Below, piece after piece: positions 43,923 through 52,622 of a stretch of 64,000 nucleotides of DNA. Made by a program: the position numbers and the translations under genes. Under the pieces are notes generated by a model that ran no database searches, was not told where the DNA came from, and saw only the letters and a program-made list of their open reading frames with translations. Each line of letters opens with the position of its first letter. Position 1 is the first letter of the stretch. Origin of the DNA: JAUNBG01 sp964442735 (GTDB lineage Bacteria; Planctomycetota; Planctomycetia; Pirellulales; Thermoguttaceae); NCBI GenBank assembly GCA_964442735.1, contig CAYUAP010000007.1, positions 1 through 64,000 on the forward strand, in the 5' to 3' direction.

Positions 43923-46190
43923 TCATTTTTCATGGATCATAATTACCTGGTCTACATAAACATTCGACACCTTGGGATCATGTCTATGGGCAAACCAGAA
44001 GCCTGCATCTTCGGTAAAGGTGACAATACCAAAATCAATCCATCGATACTCTTTTCCTTTAATCGCGCCAATGGGAATCGTTTTGGAATAAAGATCTTTT
44101 TTAGCCGCCCAATCGTAAACACCAAAAGTCATAGCCGATCCCACCTCCGATTCTGCATCACACCGAAGACTGACTCGAACATGAAATTTTCCACTCAAGA
44201 CCGGTCGATAATTGGTATTCCAGTCAACTTCCGTCGGCATAGCCGTCGTCATACCGTCCCAAGCGGCGGAATCTTTTACCCGTTTCGCCGCATTATTGAC
44301 ATTGGCAAATAACGCATCGTCAAATACAAACAGATCGTCATCCGCAACTCCGTTGCAAAAATCAGGCAGTTTATCCTGTTTTTGATTCATCGCTTGAAAT
44401 CCAATTAGAATTTTATTGAATTCGTCTGCACCATGACTGCTAATATCCAAACTGGTGATCTTGTATTCTGCACAGCGTTGAATAAATTGTTTACAGGAAG
44501 CAACGACATCCTTCGGTCCCAAAAAAGGAAGTTTGGTATTCCATGCTTTGTTTTTATAGTATCGATAGTATTTCAACCAGGTATAATCAACGGCCAAACG
44601 AGTTTTTAACAGACGCTTGACTTGCTGTGAATCGGCTCCGTAAATGGAACGGGATTTTTCTTCCGCGCGATTCATGATCTCCGTTATCTGATTCAAGGTC
44701 TTTAAATCAAGCCAACGATTGACTGGCGGGGCAAAACAACCAATTTGGATATCCAAAGACAAGGCTCGTTCACTAATAACGTCAAGATATTCCTGAAGGA
44801 TTGGTGTTATTTCTTTTCCATAGTATCCATTGCAGAATTCAATAAATAATTTTTTCTCGTCCAAAGTTGGATTCCACATGAGATGGAGCAGAATCCAATT
44901 TCGAACTTCCACGAAATCGTCCCCTTCCCCTTCGATGAACAGACCGATTGCGCCATACTTCATAAAATATCGAACATTATCGGCCAAAAACCGATAGTTC
45001 GGATGCGGACCGATATAATTATGATAATTGGTCACATAATCCCAGATAAAGAGTTGGGAGGCAATAGCGCTCCAGCCGGAAATATCGGAATCGAACTCCT
45101 TGTTTTGTGGGTCGGACAATGGCCGAACAAAAGAACATTCGATCGAACAGAGTCGAATCAGTATATTTTTTCGCGGCTTGACCTCCTTGGGCGGTTTACG
45201 TGTGTACTGATAGGCTAGTGACTCTACCATGACATTAGGAAATTCCTTCTCAATATCAGTAGCGACCGCATTTAAAAAATGAACTAAAGTTCCGGAATGG
45301 GATCCTTCTTTTTCGTCCAGAGCTTTACATTTAGGACATGTACAGTACCCATACCAGTCATTTTGACTGATATCGACAATCATCGCGTTCGGCGTTTTTC
45401 GGAGTGTTTCGAGAATATTTTTCGTTAATTCACGGCGCATGTCGTCGTTTGTCAGACAGAGTTGCGCGTTTTCATACGTTCGTTTTCCCTTTATTTCACT
45501 AAACCAGTCAGGATGATCTTTAAAGTATTTATCTGGTGGAATCCATTTGTAAAATGAATGAACGAATTGAATGATATCAATTCGTCCGCCATAATCTGGG
45601 GAAATAGCGCCATTTCCCTTGAGACGTGCGGAAAAAACACCGGGCTGTGCCACGCGATGATACATTTCCCGTGATATCATTTGTGGAGCATAGGAAATCG
45701 TCAAATTCGCGGGAATCGTTAATCGGGTCCTTTGTGGAATAAAACGTTCTTCCGGAGTCCACCATCGACATCCGACATAATCTTCCAAAAAGGTATAGAC
45801 CGCGTAAAGTACCCCACGTCGTTCATGACCGGTCAATATCAATTCATTTTCCTGCGCATGTAAATAGATGCCGTCAAATTTAAAGGGGAGAAGACCTTTT
45901 TCACCAGACAGAAAACGTTTGGTCCGTTCGGTAGATCCGATCAAAATAACTTTTTCTTCTCCGTCCTTTAATGTATTTTCCGTAATTACGGGCAATACAG
46001 CTCCAGTCGCCTCCTTGAGATGATCCGCCAACTCCCGGGCCGCAGTCTTCTCCACCTCCGTTACCTTCTCGGGAAGAACGATTCTCCACCTGGTTTGACC
46101 GTTCTCCACCATGATGATATCTTCGGCAAATAACTTTCCTCCCAGAAAAAAGCTGTATAATACCAAAAATACAATGAATTTGTTTTTCAT
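43923..46190 (-). CDS. DUF4838-domain exported protein (putative glycoside hydrolase-like)
   Basis: The 755-residue protein has a signal peptide (ends GGKLFAED). Residues about 25-135 resemble the N-terminal domain of alpha-glucuronidases (KTAARELADHLKEATG, then VILIGSTER). The central DUF4838 region (about 200-520) includes YCTCPKCKALDEKEG, LLHLMWNPTLDEKKLF and YYGKEITP. The family is found with polysaccharide-degrading genes and is treated as glycoside-hydrolase-like, but catalysis is not proven. A C-terminal beta-sandwich of about 150 residues may bind carbohydrate. The ATG lies one base after the stop of the upstream gene, with GGAGG inside that gene, so translation is coupled. Confidence 0.85.
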   Translation of the reverse strand: MKNKFIVFLVLYSFFLGGKLFAEDIIMVENGQTRWRIVLPEKVTEVEKTAARELADHLKEATGAVLPVITENTLKDGEEKVILIGSTERTKRFLSGEKGLLPFKFDGIYLHAQENELILTGHERRGVLYAVYTFLEDYVGCRWWTPEERFIPQRTRLTIPANLTISYAPQMISREMYHRVAQPGVFSARLKGNGAISPDYGGRIDIIQFVHSFYKWIPPDKYFKDHPDWFSEIKGKRTYENAQLCLTNDDMRRELTKNILETLRKTPNAMIVDISQNDWYGYCTCPKCKALDEKEGSHSGTLVHFLNAVATDIEKEFPNVMVESLAYQYTRKPPKEVKPRKNILIRLCSIECSFVRPLSDPQNKEFDSDISGWSAIASQLFIWDYVTNYHNYIGPHPNYRFLADNVRYFMKYGAIGLFIEGEGDDFVEVRNWILLHLMWNPTLDEKKLFIEFCNGYYGKEITPILQEYLDVISERALSLDIQIGCFAPPVNRWLDLKTLNQITEIMNRAEEKSRSIYGADSQQVKRLLKTRLAVDYTWLKYYRYYKNKAWNTKLPFLGPKDVVASCKQFIQRCAEYKITSLDISSHGADEFNKILIGFQAMNQKQDKLPDFCNGVADDDLFVFDDALFANVNNAAKRVKDSAAWDGMTTAMPTEVDWNTNYRPVLSGKFHVRVSLRCDAESEVGSAMTFGVYDWAAKKDLYSKTIPIGAIKGKEYRWIDFGIVTFTEDAGFWFAHRHDPKVSNVYVDQVIMIHEK

Positions 46191-46191
46191 T

Positions 46192-47367
46192 TCATTTACC
46201 TCCTGGTTGTTTTTTAATACTAACGATATTATCCATCATACAGTGCCGATAAAATTCGGTGTATTCCACAAAAGAATGATGAATGGCGGTAATCTCCCCG
46301 ACGAGTTCATCAGAGGAAAATAATTTCACATAATTAGGCTTTGTCCCAAAAGAAGAAGCGAGGAACGAGACATTTCTAGTGACTTCCAGAAGATACTCCT
46401 CGGTTCCTGCAATTTTTAAATCTATAAAATTTGCATTATTTCCTAAAGACCCCAATAGTCCCAAGGGTTCCTTGTGTTCGTAGCTCTGATAAATATAGCC
46501 TAAAATACGGTCCGTTTTCCGATAAAAATTATAGACAGGAATATCCCCCAGCGATGAAAAAAGATCCAGATCCGGATCGGTTCGATCAACGGCAGCCCCC
46601 ATTAGAATAAAATGATCGATATCATACTTTTGAATCCGATCATACTTGAAAATCTTGACAAGTGCACGAACAATGATTCGGGCCCCTAGAGAATGTCCGA
46701 CCAGAACCGTTTTACCGGACAGATGTTCCAACTGATCGAGGAGTTGATCAGAAGCCTCATGATCGACTTGACGACACGCATCCTCCCAGAAGGAACAGGA
46801 TTTCCAATTGAGAACAATGATCCTGGAATTCGGATAAATTGCCTGAAAGGCTTCTTTCTCCTGTTGACAATCGCTCTTTTCTGTCAACCAGCCCGGATTA
46901 ATAATAATGTTTTCTATCGGATCACAATTTATTGGACACAACAAAGGCCTACAGAATCCGATTCTCTCAAAAAAACGATATTTATTGAGTTCGGACGCTA
47001 TTCTATTGACAGAAAAGCCAATCATAAAGATATCGTCAAGGAATCCAACGACAGGAATAAAATCGGGAATTAAATCAATTGGTGAAACAAAATAGAGCAG
47101 GGCCAGCACAATGGTCATTAGGGTCGAGTTGGAAATATCGGTATATTTTCCAGAGAGCCAGGCACTAATCATACGGAACATGGTTGTTAGAGAATTGATC
47201 GCTTCACCATTAAGAGAATTGGAAAAACGGTTAAGCCAGTTTTTCGATTTCACCAGCAGGCGCTCCATTCGAGTTTTATCCCGAACTATGTTTTCCGCCG
47301 TTTTGTTACGCTTTTGAATCCAGTCATCGTAACTTGATTCAGATAAATTTTGGGGATCTACAGCCAT
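46192..47367 (-). CDS. YkvA-like (DUF1232) / alpha-beta hydrolase fusion protein
   Basis: The 391-residue protein has a DUF1232 segment at about 85-125: LLYFVSPIDLIPDFIPVVGF followed by LDD is the hallmark, forming a membrane-associated helical hairpin. Residues about 150-380 are an alpha/beta hydrolase with nucleophile elbow VGHSLGARI and a DUF726-like strand FILMGAAVDRTDPDLD. There is no signal peptide, so the hydrolase part is probably cytoplasmic and held at the membrane. The stop codon is one base from the DUF4838 start, and a GGAGG near its end serves that gene. The function is unknown; lipid or ester hydrolysis at the membrane is plausible. Confidence 0.82.
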   Translation of the reverse strand: MAVDPQNLSESSYDDWIQKRNKTAENIVRDKTRMERLLVKSKNWLNRFSNSLNGEAINSLTTMFRMISAWLSGKYTDISNSTLMTIVLALLYFVSPIDLIPDFIPVVGFLDDIFMIGFSVNRIASELNKYRFFERIGFCRPLLCPINCDPIENIIINPGWLTEKSDCQQEKEAFQAIYPNSRIIVLNWKSCSFWEDACRQVDHEASDQLLDQLEHLSGKTVLVGHSLGARIIVRALVKIFKYDRIQKYDIDHFILMGAAVDRTDPDLDLFSSLGDIPVYNFYRKTDRILGYIYQSYEHKEPLGLLGSLGNNANFIDLKIAGTEEYLLEVTRNVSFLASSFGTKPNYVKLFSSDELVGEITAIHHSFVEYTEFYRHCMMDNIVSIKKQPGGK

Positions 47368-47434
47368 GATAACAGGACTCCCGGTAAATGAATTGCCAGA
47401 TAGTTTTGACCTGGAGGGTATGTTTTCCAGTATG

Positions 47435-47542
47435 AATCAAGTTACTATAATTAATCAAGTCATTACAATTAATCAAGCCACTATAATCAATCAAGTCACT
47501 ACAATTAGTTAAACCACTGCAATCAATCAAGTCACTATAAAT
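47435..47542. repeat. 18-bp tandem array, six units
   Basis: Six units of consensus AATCAAGTCACTATAATT, diverged at three to five positions. It lies 68 bp upstream of the YkvA-hydrolase start on the minus strand. A short frame in it encodes hexapeptide repeats, but I see no reason to call it a gene. Confidence 0.85.
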
Positions 47543-47618
47543 TAGAGGAAGAACGCAGGCGAATCACCTGCGTTTCCAGAAGTCTTCAGAACCGTCGTTA
47601 CACGGTTTTACGATAATA

Positions 47619-47789
47619 CTATTCAATAGTAATAGCTTCGCAAGGACAAGCATCGGCACAAGCACCACAGCCTGCACACTGATCGTTTACAGTTGCGACT
47701 CCATCAATAACTTCTATCGCTGCACAAGGACAAGCGTCCGCACAAGCTCCACAACCAACACATTTTTCTTTATCTACTGTAGCTGCCAT
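47619..47789 (-). CDS. 2[4Fe-4S] ferredoxin
   Basis: The 56-residue product from the ATG at 47789 (GGAG upstream) is a small two-cluster ferredoxin and a soluble electron carrier. The cluster motifs are CVGCGACADACP and CAGCGACADACP, each CxxCxxCxxxCP. Both Pro residues are followed by an extra Cys (CPCAAI and CPCEAI), which is uncommon. A longer frame reaches 47861 but adds a hydrophobic, unrelated stretch. The gene stands alone, so the partner enzyme is unknown. Confidence 0.95.
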   Translation of the reverse strand: MAATVDKEKCVGCGACADACPCAAIEVIDGVATVNDQCAGCGACADACPCEAITIE

Positions 47790-48119
47790 TTTTTCTCCTA
47801 CACCTTTATTGAAAACAAAATCAAACAAAACGAACATACGAAATATAAAAATTGACAACAAATCAAAAAAGAGTCTTTAAAACGGCTCTTTTATATTCGT
47901 CATGTCCACCCACCTCTTTGATCATAGAAAAGATAGGGGAAAAATCAAGGGTGGAAGTCAAAAAACTTTTACTTTTTCATAAAAAATTTCCCGGAATTTT
48001 TTTCGGGCATATGGTCAAATATGGAAAAATTTTTAGAATGGAATAGATTTCGTTTAAAACACCATAGACATATTGCTCTATGGAAAACATTAATAGTAAC
48101 ACAGAATAAAGGACAGGTT
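47790..48119. other. Divergent intergenic region, ferredoxin / symporter
   Basis: 330 bp, AT-rich. AAAAGAG and CTCTTTT (about 47868-47893) form a small inverted repeat across about 12 bp. It probably holds both promoters; no hexamers are placed with confidence. AATAAAGGACAGG just before 48120 is the symporter's ribosome binding site. Confidence 0.5.
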
Positions 48120-49697
48120 ATGGATATTACTTGGATTGTAACGATTATTTTCTTTTTATTATTGATATTCATTGCTTTTTGGGGCATGTTCAAGACGCAT
48201 AATATCAATGATTTCTTTTTAGGAGGAAAAACGTTAGGTCCTTGGATACTAGCTATTTCCTATGGAACAACCTACTTTAGCGCCGTCGTTTTTATCGGTT
48301 TTGCGGGCCAGTTCGGTTGGACTCAAAGTTTTGACGCGCTCTGGGTGGGTGTAATGAACGCAATAGGTGGTGGATTTCTTGCCTGGAGCGTTTTAGGCCG
48401 GCCAACTCGTCGTATGACGCGACGCTTAAAGGCCATGACCATGCCGGAATTCTTCGCTGCCCGATATAATACCAATGGTATGAAAGTTATTGCGGCCATT
48501 ATTATTTTTGTTTTCCTTCTCCCATATTCCGCATCTGTTTTTGCCGGCTTGAGTTATCTCTTTAAGAGTGTGTTCGGATTGGAAATGTGGGTTGTTTTGA
48601 CTATTATTACATTGGTCACCGGCATCTATGTCGTTTGTGGTGGATATAAAGCGGCCGCACGGATCGACTTTATTCAGGGACTGATTATGTTCTTCGGCGC
48701 CTTCTTAATGGTCTTCTTTGTCGTAAATCATTTCGGCGGATTATCCAATTCGTTTATGGACGCAACGGGAATCTATCAAACACGAATCGATATAAAGGCT
48801 GTTAAGCCGGATAATTTTATTCCTGTCTTGCCCATGCCGAATTTAATCTTCTGGTCAGTCGTCTTTATGACCTCTTTTGCCCCTTGGGGATTACCACAGA
48901 TGGTTCATAAATACTATGCCATAAAAGATGAAAAGCAGATTAGACGCGGTGCCTTTATTACAACCCTCTTCGCATTTATGATCGGTTGTGGCGCCTATTT
49001 AACAGGGGCCCTGACCCATCTGCTCCCGTTGGATATCCTTAATAAAGCCGTAGTCAACAATCATGTCGATACCAATATGCTGGTTCCACTCATGTTGGTA
49101 AACATTCTTCCCAAGCCGTTGTTACTCCTCATTCTGCTCTTGGTTTTATCGGCTTCCATGTCCACCTTGAGTGGTTTGGTTCTGGTTTCATCTTCGGCCA
49201 TTAGTATCGATCTCTATAAAGGATATTTTGTACCTAACGCAACGGATCGACATTATTTGTGGATTATGCGAATTTTAAGTCTTTTATTCATTCTCATATC
49301 CTATATTATAACACTGTGTAACCCTTCCTGGATTGTCGCCTTAATGTCCTTGTCCTGGGGGGCAATTGCCGGGGCGTTTTTAACGCCCTATCTCTATGGC
49401 CTATTTTGGCGGAGAACAACCAAATTGGGTGCCTATGCGGGTATGTGGTCCGGTTTGATTATTGTCAATTGCATTTATTGGGGCTGTTTCTTCTGGTCCG
49501 GACCGCAAATGGCAAAAGCATATGCTCCTGTTGCCGCCTCTATCGCCATGGTGGTTCCCTTCTTTATTGTTCCTGTCGTCAGTCTAATGACCAAGCCGGT
49601 AGACTCAAAAACGGTTGCTCTTGCTTTTGGTGACGATGAAGTTAAGACAGACGAAGTTAAGACAGACGAAGTTAAGACAGATGAAGTTAAGAACTAA
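48120..49697 (+). CDS. Sodium:solute symporter family transporter
   Basis: From the ATG at 48120 (AAAGGACAGG upstream) the product has 525 residues and about 13 transmembrane helices. The N-terminal pattern NDFFLGGKTLGPWILAISYG and the following TTYFSAVVFIGFAG are typical of the SSS family (PutP/PanF/SGLT). VLSASMSTLSGLVLVSSSAI is the conserved helix involved in Na+ binding. The substrate cannot be told from sequence. The cytoplasmic C-terminus ends in four copies of DEVKT-like pentapeptides, encoded by a 15-bp tandem repeat (49635-49694). Confidence 0.9.
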   Translation: MDITWIVTIIFFLLLIFIAFWGMFKTHNINDFFLGGKTLGPWILAISYGTTYFSAVVFIGFAGQFGWTQSFDALWVGVMNAIGGGFLAWSVLGRPTRRMTRRLKAMTMPEFFAARYNTNGMKVIAAIIIFVFLLPYSASVFAGLSYLFKSVFGLEMWVVLTIITLVTGIYVVCGGYKAAARIDFIQGLIMFFGAFLMVFFVVNHFGGLSNSFMDATGIYQTRIDIKAVKPDNFIPVLPMPNLIFWSVVFMTSFAPWGLPQMVHKYYAIKDEKQIRRGAFITTLFAFMIGCGAYLTGALTHLLPLDILNKAVVNNHVDTNMLVPLMLVNILPKPLLLLILLLVLSASMSTLSGLVLVSSSAISIDLYKGYFVPNATDRHYLWIMRILSLLFILISYIITLCNPSWIVALMSLSWGAIAGAFLTPYLYGLFWRRTTKLGAYAGMWSGLIIVNCIYWGCFFWSGPQMAKAYAPVAASIAMVVPFFIVPVVSLMTKPVDSKTVALAFGDDEVKTDEVKTDEVKTDEVKN

Positions 49698-49734
49698 ATG
49701 TCAACAAAAAAATGAAAAAAGTGGTGTTCGGGCC

Positions 49735-49762
49735 TTGACGTAGAAAATATATTGGTTATATT
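49735..49762 (+). promoter_or_regulatory. Promoter of the tRNA-Leu gene
   Basis: TTGACG (49735-49740), a 16-bp spacer and TATATT (49757-49762) precede the tRNA by about 50 bp. Predicted start near 49769. Confidence 0.55.
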
Positions 49763-49810
49763 ATTGGAAAACATGGGGGAACGATTTTCTTTGATTTCGT
49801 TTCACTTTAT

Positions 49811-49895
49811 GCGGGAATGGCGGAATTGGTAGACGCGTCAGGTTGAGGGCCTGATGGGAGCAATCCTGTGGAGGTTCGAGTCCTCTTTCCCGTAT
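49811..49895 (+). tRNA. tRNA-Leu (anticodon GAG)
   Basis: The acceptor arm GCGGGAA pairs with TTCCCGT, with discriminator A. The anticodon stem TCAGG/CCTGA encloses TTGAGGG, giving anticodon GAG (codons CUC/CUU). The long variable arm and the T-arm (GAGGTTCGAGTCCTC) fit a class II tRNA. The 3' CCA is not encoded. Confidence 0.95.
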
Positions 49896-49907
49896 TATTT
49901 TTTGACG

Positions 49908-49934
49908 AAGCCTTGCTGCGGCAAGGCTTTTTTT
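49908..49934 (+). terminator. Rho-independent terminator after tRNA-Leu
   Basis: AAGCCTTGC and GCAAGGCTT form a perfect 9-bp stem with a TGCG loop, followed by a T-run. It separates the two tRNA genes. Confidence 0.9.
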
Positions 49935-50021
49935 ATAGGAATGGGGATTTGATTTCCCTTTAAAACAGGTCCTTCGGAATTTTCAAACTTGGTTCCTTGA
50001 TAAATTTAATAAATGTTCTAT

Positions 50022-50095
50022 GTCCTCGTAGCTCAATTGGATAGAGCGTCGGCCTCCGAAGCCGAAGGTTACAGGTTCGATTCCTGCCGAGGATA
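50022..50095 (+). tRNA. tRNA-Arg (anticodon CCG)
   Basis: The acceptor GTCCTCG pairs with CGAGGAT (one G-T), discriminator A. The anticodon stem TCGGC/GCCGA encloses CTCCGAA, giving anticodon CCG (codon CGG). The D-loop (AGCTCAATTGGATAGAGC) and T-arm (CAGGTTCGATTCCTG) are standard. CCA is not encoded. Confidence 0.95.
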
Positions 50096-50285
50096 TTTTC
50101 TATTCCTTTTATGTAATTATTTTTCTTTTTCTTTAGATTTTATGCCAGAATACTTTTTATTTTCTTGAAATGATTTAAAGATCTGTCTATAATAAAAGAG
50201 GTGATTTTTGTAAATCCCTTTTTAAGGAATACAAACATTGACTTTTATTATGTTTAACATACTGATTATAAAATAGATAACGATA

Positions 50286-51803
50286 ATGAAATATAAAATA
50301 CAAAATTATAAAAACAGGACAACAAAATCCATGGTTGTTTTAGGTAAACTTGTTTTAATGTTTTTTATTGGTTTTACAGGATTTTGCTCTATCCTACAGG
50401 CCAATCAGGAAAAAGAGGTCAATGTCCAAACAGAAAATCTGGTTGGTCTGGAGGCGATACAACAGGCGAATACGCTTTCATCGGCGTTTCGAATGACTTC
50501 ACGCAAGGTGATTCCGGCCGTGGTTAAAATTGTTGTCCATCGAACATCGGGCGATAAAGATATCCCAAAACGTAATCTTCCTTTTGGCGATCTTTTTCCT
50601 TCACTGGAAAAGGATGACGATATTGAAGGCATCGGATCGGGTGTTCTCGTGGAACCGGGTGGGTTAATTTTAACGAATAATCACGTAGTCTCCAACAAGA
50701 AGAATATAACGGTCGAATTATTTGATGGACGCCAATATAATGTGACGGAGGTCAAGAAGGATTCTCGATCCGATCTGGCCATTTTATCCATTGACTGTCC
50801 GGAAACGCTTCCCTATTTGAAATTTGCCGATAGTGAAAAATTGGAGATAGGAGACTGGGTTTTGGCGATTGGCAATCCCTTTATGTTGGAATCATCGGTT
50901 AGTGCAGGTATTATCAGTGCAACGAAACGGACGCTCGGTAAAAAAGATCATGGAGTCTTTATTCAGACTGACGCTGCGGTCAATCCGGGCAATAGTGGCG
51001 GTCCTCTGGTCGATCTTCAAGGCAATATCATTGGAATCAATACAGCGATCGCCTCCATGTCTGGTGGAAATCAGGGAATCGGTTTTGCCATTCCGTCGAA
51101 TACGGCCCGTTGGATTATGGAACAGTTACGTTCCCATGGAAAGGTCATGCGTGCCTATCTGGGGGGCTCCCTAATTCCTTTAACCTATAAAGAACGTAAA
51201 ACATATTCTCTTTTACCACGGGAAGGAGTGCGGTTGGAAACCACCTATAAAGATTCTCCCGCTGCTAAAGCAGGACTCCGACGTAATGATATTTTACTCT
51301 CTTTTGACGGACTCTCTATCCATTCGCCTGAAGATTTCGATGTTTTAGTTGAGTCGGCAGATACCTCTAAAGAACATATTTTAACTGTTCTACGCATGCC
51401 CGACTCTAAAAAAATTACCGTTCCTGTCCAATTGGAAATCATTCCGGACAATTATATCGGTGTTCCTGTCACAGAAAAACTGGTCGAAAAAGGAAAACAT
51501 TATAACGACAAAGAATTGGGGCTTATGCTCATTCCGGTAACACCAACTTCGGCCCGAAATTTGGGACTAAAAACGGAAAAAGGACTGGTCGTTCTGAGCG
51601 CCGTTCCGGTCGGTTGCGCGTTTAAAGCCGGTCTTCGTGTGGGGATGGTTATTACTTCCGTTAATGATATGTCTATCAGTAATACATCTGATTTTCAAAC
51701 GGCACGTAATAATATAAAAGAGCAAAAAATCATTACCATTGGAGTTACTACAAAAAATGGTCCCAAAACTTTTGAAGTTACACTGAAATCTGAAAAAGAA
51801 TAA
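50286..51803 (+). CDS. HtrA/DegP-type serine protease with two PDZ domains
   Basis: The 505-residue protein has an N-terminal hydrophobic segment (about 16-38) that is a signal peptide or anchor, so it acts in the periplasm on misfolded envelope proteins. The trypsin-like triad is complete: LTNNHVV (H133), SRSDLAIL (D163) and NPGNSGGPL (S237). PDZ1 spans about 300-395 (SPAAKAGLRRNDILLSFDG) and PDZ2 about 405-500 (GCAFKAGLRVGMVITSVND). Length and order match DegP/DegQ. No ribosome binding site is evident. It faces the biotin ligase gene convergently. Confidence 0.95.
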   Translation: MKYKIQNYKNRTTKSMVVLGKLVLMFFIGFTGFCSILQANQEKEVNVQTENLVGLEAIQQANTLSSAFRMTSRKVIPAVVKIVVHRTSGDKDIPKRNLPFGDLFPSLEKDDDIEGIGSGVLVEPGGLILTNNHVVSNKKNITVELFDGRQYNVTEVKKDSRSDLAILSIDCPETLPYLKFADSEKLEIGDWVLAIGNPFMLESSVSAGIISATKRTLGKKDHGVFIQTDAAVNPGNSGGPLVDLQGNIIGINTAIASMSGGNQGIGFAIPSNTARWIMEQLRSHGKVMRAYLGGSLIPLTYKERKTYSLLPREGVRLETTYKDSPAAKAGLRRNDILLSFDGLSIHSPEDFDVLVESADTSKEHILTVLRMPDSKKITVPVQLEIIPDNYIGVPVTEKLVEKGKHYNDKELGLMLIPVTPTSARNLGLKTEKGLVVLSAVPVGCAFKAGLRVGMVITSVNDMSISNTSDFQTARNNIKEQKIITIGVTTKNGPKTFEVTLKSEKE

Positions 51804-51821
51804 AGTGCTCCTTCAAATTTA

Positions 51822-52481
51822 TCAGTTTAGGAGATGATTCAGTAATATTGTCAAGAAATAGGTTTCATCCACTTTTTTACCGATTCGATCAGATAGGGTC
51901 GTTACTTTACCGGCTAGTTCGGGCGGAACAGAAGTGGTACTGTTATTGATGTTCACACCAATTCCAATAACCAAAAACTCTGGAACAGGAGATTCGATTA
52001 GAATTCCGGAAATTTTTTTATCGTTGATGTAAACGTCGTTAGGAGGTACGATTCGCGCGCCTCCTTGATTTGGAATTTCTTCCTTTTGAAGCAATACATT
52101 AAGGGTATCAACCACGTTTTGGGCAATTCGGAGAGAGAGTTCCGTACTATTTATTCGGGAAAAATGATAATAATCCCATCGGACAAGCAGTGACATGGCC
52201 AACATTCCCTCCGGACTCCACCATTGATGATTTCCACGACCACGACCTGCCGTCTGCTCCCGGGCGAGAATTAAAACAGGAAGCGTCCAGGAAGTCTGAC
52301 TCGACTCCGGACTGGTTCCATTCAAAAATTCGGATGCCGGACTTCGATCCAACAGTGTTTTCGAATCCCGTAAAAATTCTTTTCCCCAATCCTGCGTACT
52401 TGTAATTTTTTGAAGATAGAAAATCTTGTTAACAATGGTATTCTGCTCAATATAGGCAGTATCGATAATATTATTTTCCAT
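51822..52481 (-). CDS. birA: Biotin--[acetyl-CoA-carboxylase] ligase, catalytic-only form
   Basis: The 219-residue enzyme activates biotin as biotinyl-AMP and transfers it to biotin carboxyl carrier protein. STQDWGKEFL, QTAGRGRGNHQWWSPEGMLAMS and DKKISGILIE are the biotin- and ATP-binding segments; GIGVNINNS closes the site. It lacks the N-terminal helix-turn-helix of regulatory BirA, so it does not repress transcription. The usual KWPND is VPPND here, losing the Lys and Trp. The product is slightly short at the C-terminus, lacking an SH3-like domain. Confidence 0.9.
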   Translation of the reverse strand: MENNIIDTAYIEQNTIVNKIFYLQKITSTQDWGKEFLRDSKTLLDRSPASEFLNGTSPESSQTSWTLPVLILAREQTAGRGRGNHQWWSPEGMLAMSLLVRWDYYHFSRINSTELSLRIAQNVVDTLNVLLQKEEIPNQGGARIVPPNDVYINDKKISGILIESPVPEFLVIGIGVNINNSTTSVPPELAGKVTTLSDRIGKKVDETYFLTILLNHLLN

Positions 52482-52519
52482 AAAGATTGTACTCTTTTGT
52501 AAAAAATAGAATATTGGCC

Positions 52520-52548
52520 TTGACTTAAACGGTAAAAATCGTTACTCA
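52520..52548 (+). promoter_or_regulatory. Possible promoter of the exported-protein pair
   Basis: TTGACT (52520-52525), a 17-bp spacer and TACTCA (52543-52548), followed by an AT-rich ATATATATA stretch. About 75 bp upstream of the ATG at 52623. The -10 element is weak. Confidence 0.35.
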
Positions 52549-52622
52549 ATATATATATAAAAAGTATACCCTTGTTTGGGTAAAATAACAGACCCTTCTT
52601 CCTTAATTGGGAATAAACGGTA

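Noticed and set aside
47790..47861. Longer ferredoxin with a hydrophobic N-terminal segment
   Set aside because: The ATG at 47789 has its own GGAG ribosome binding site and gives the standard ferredoxin length.
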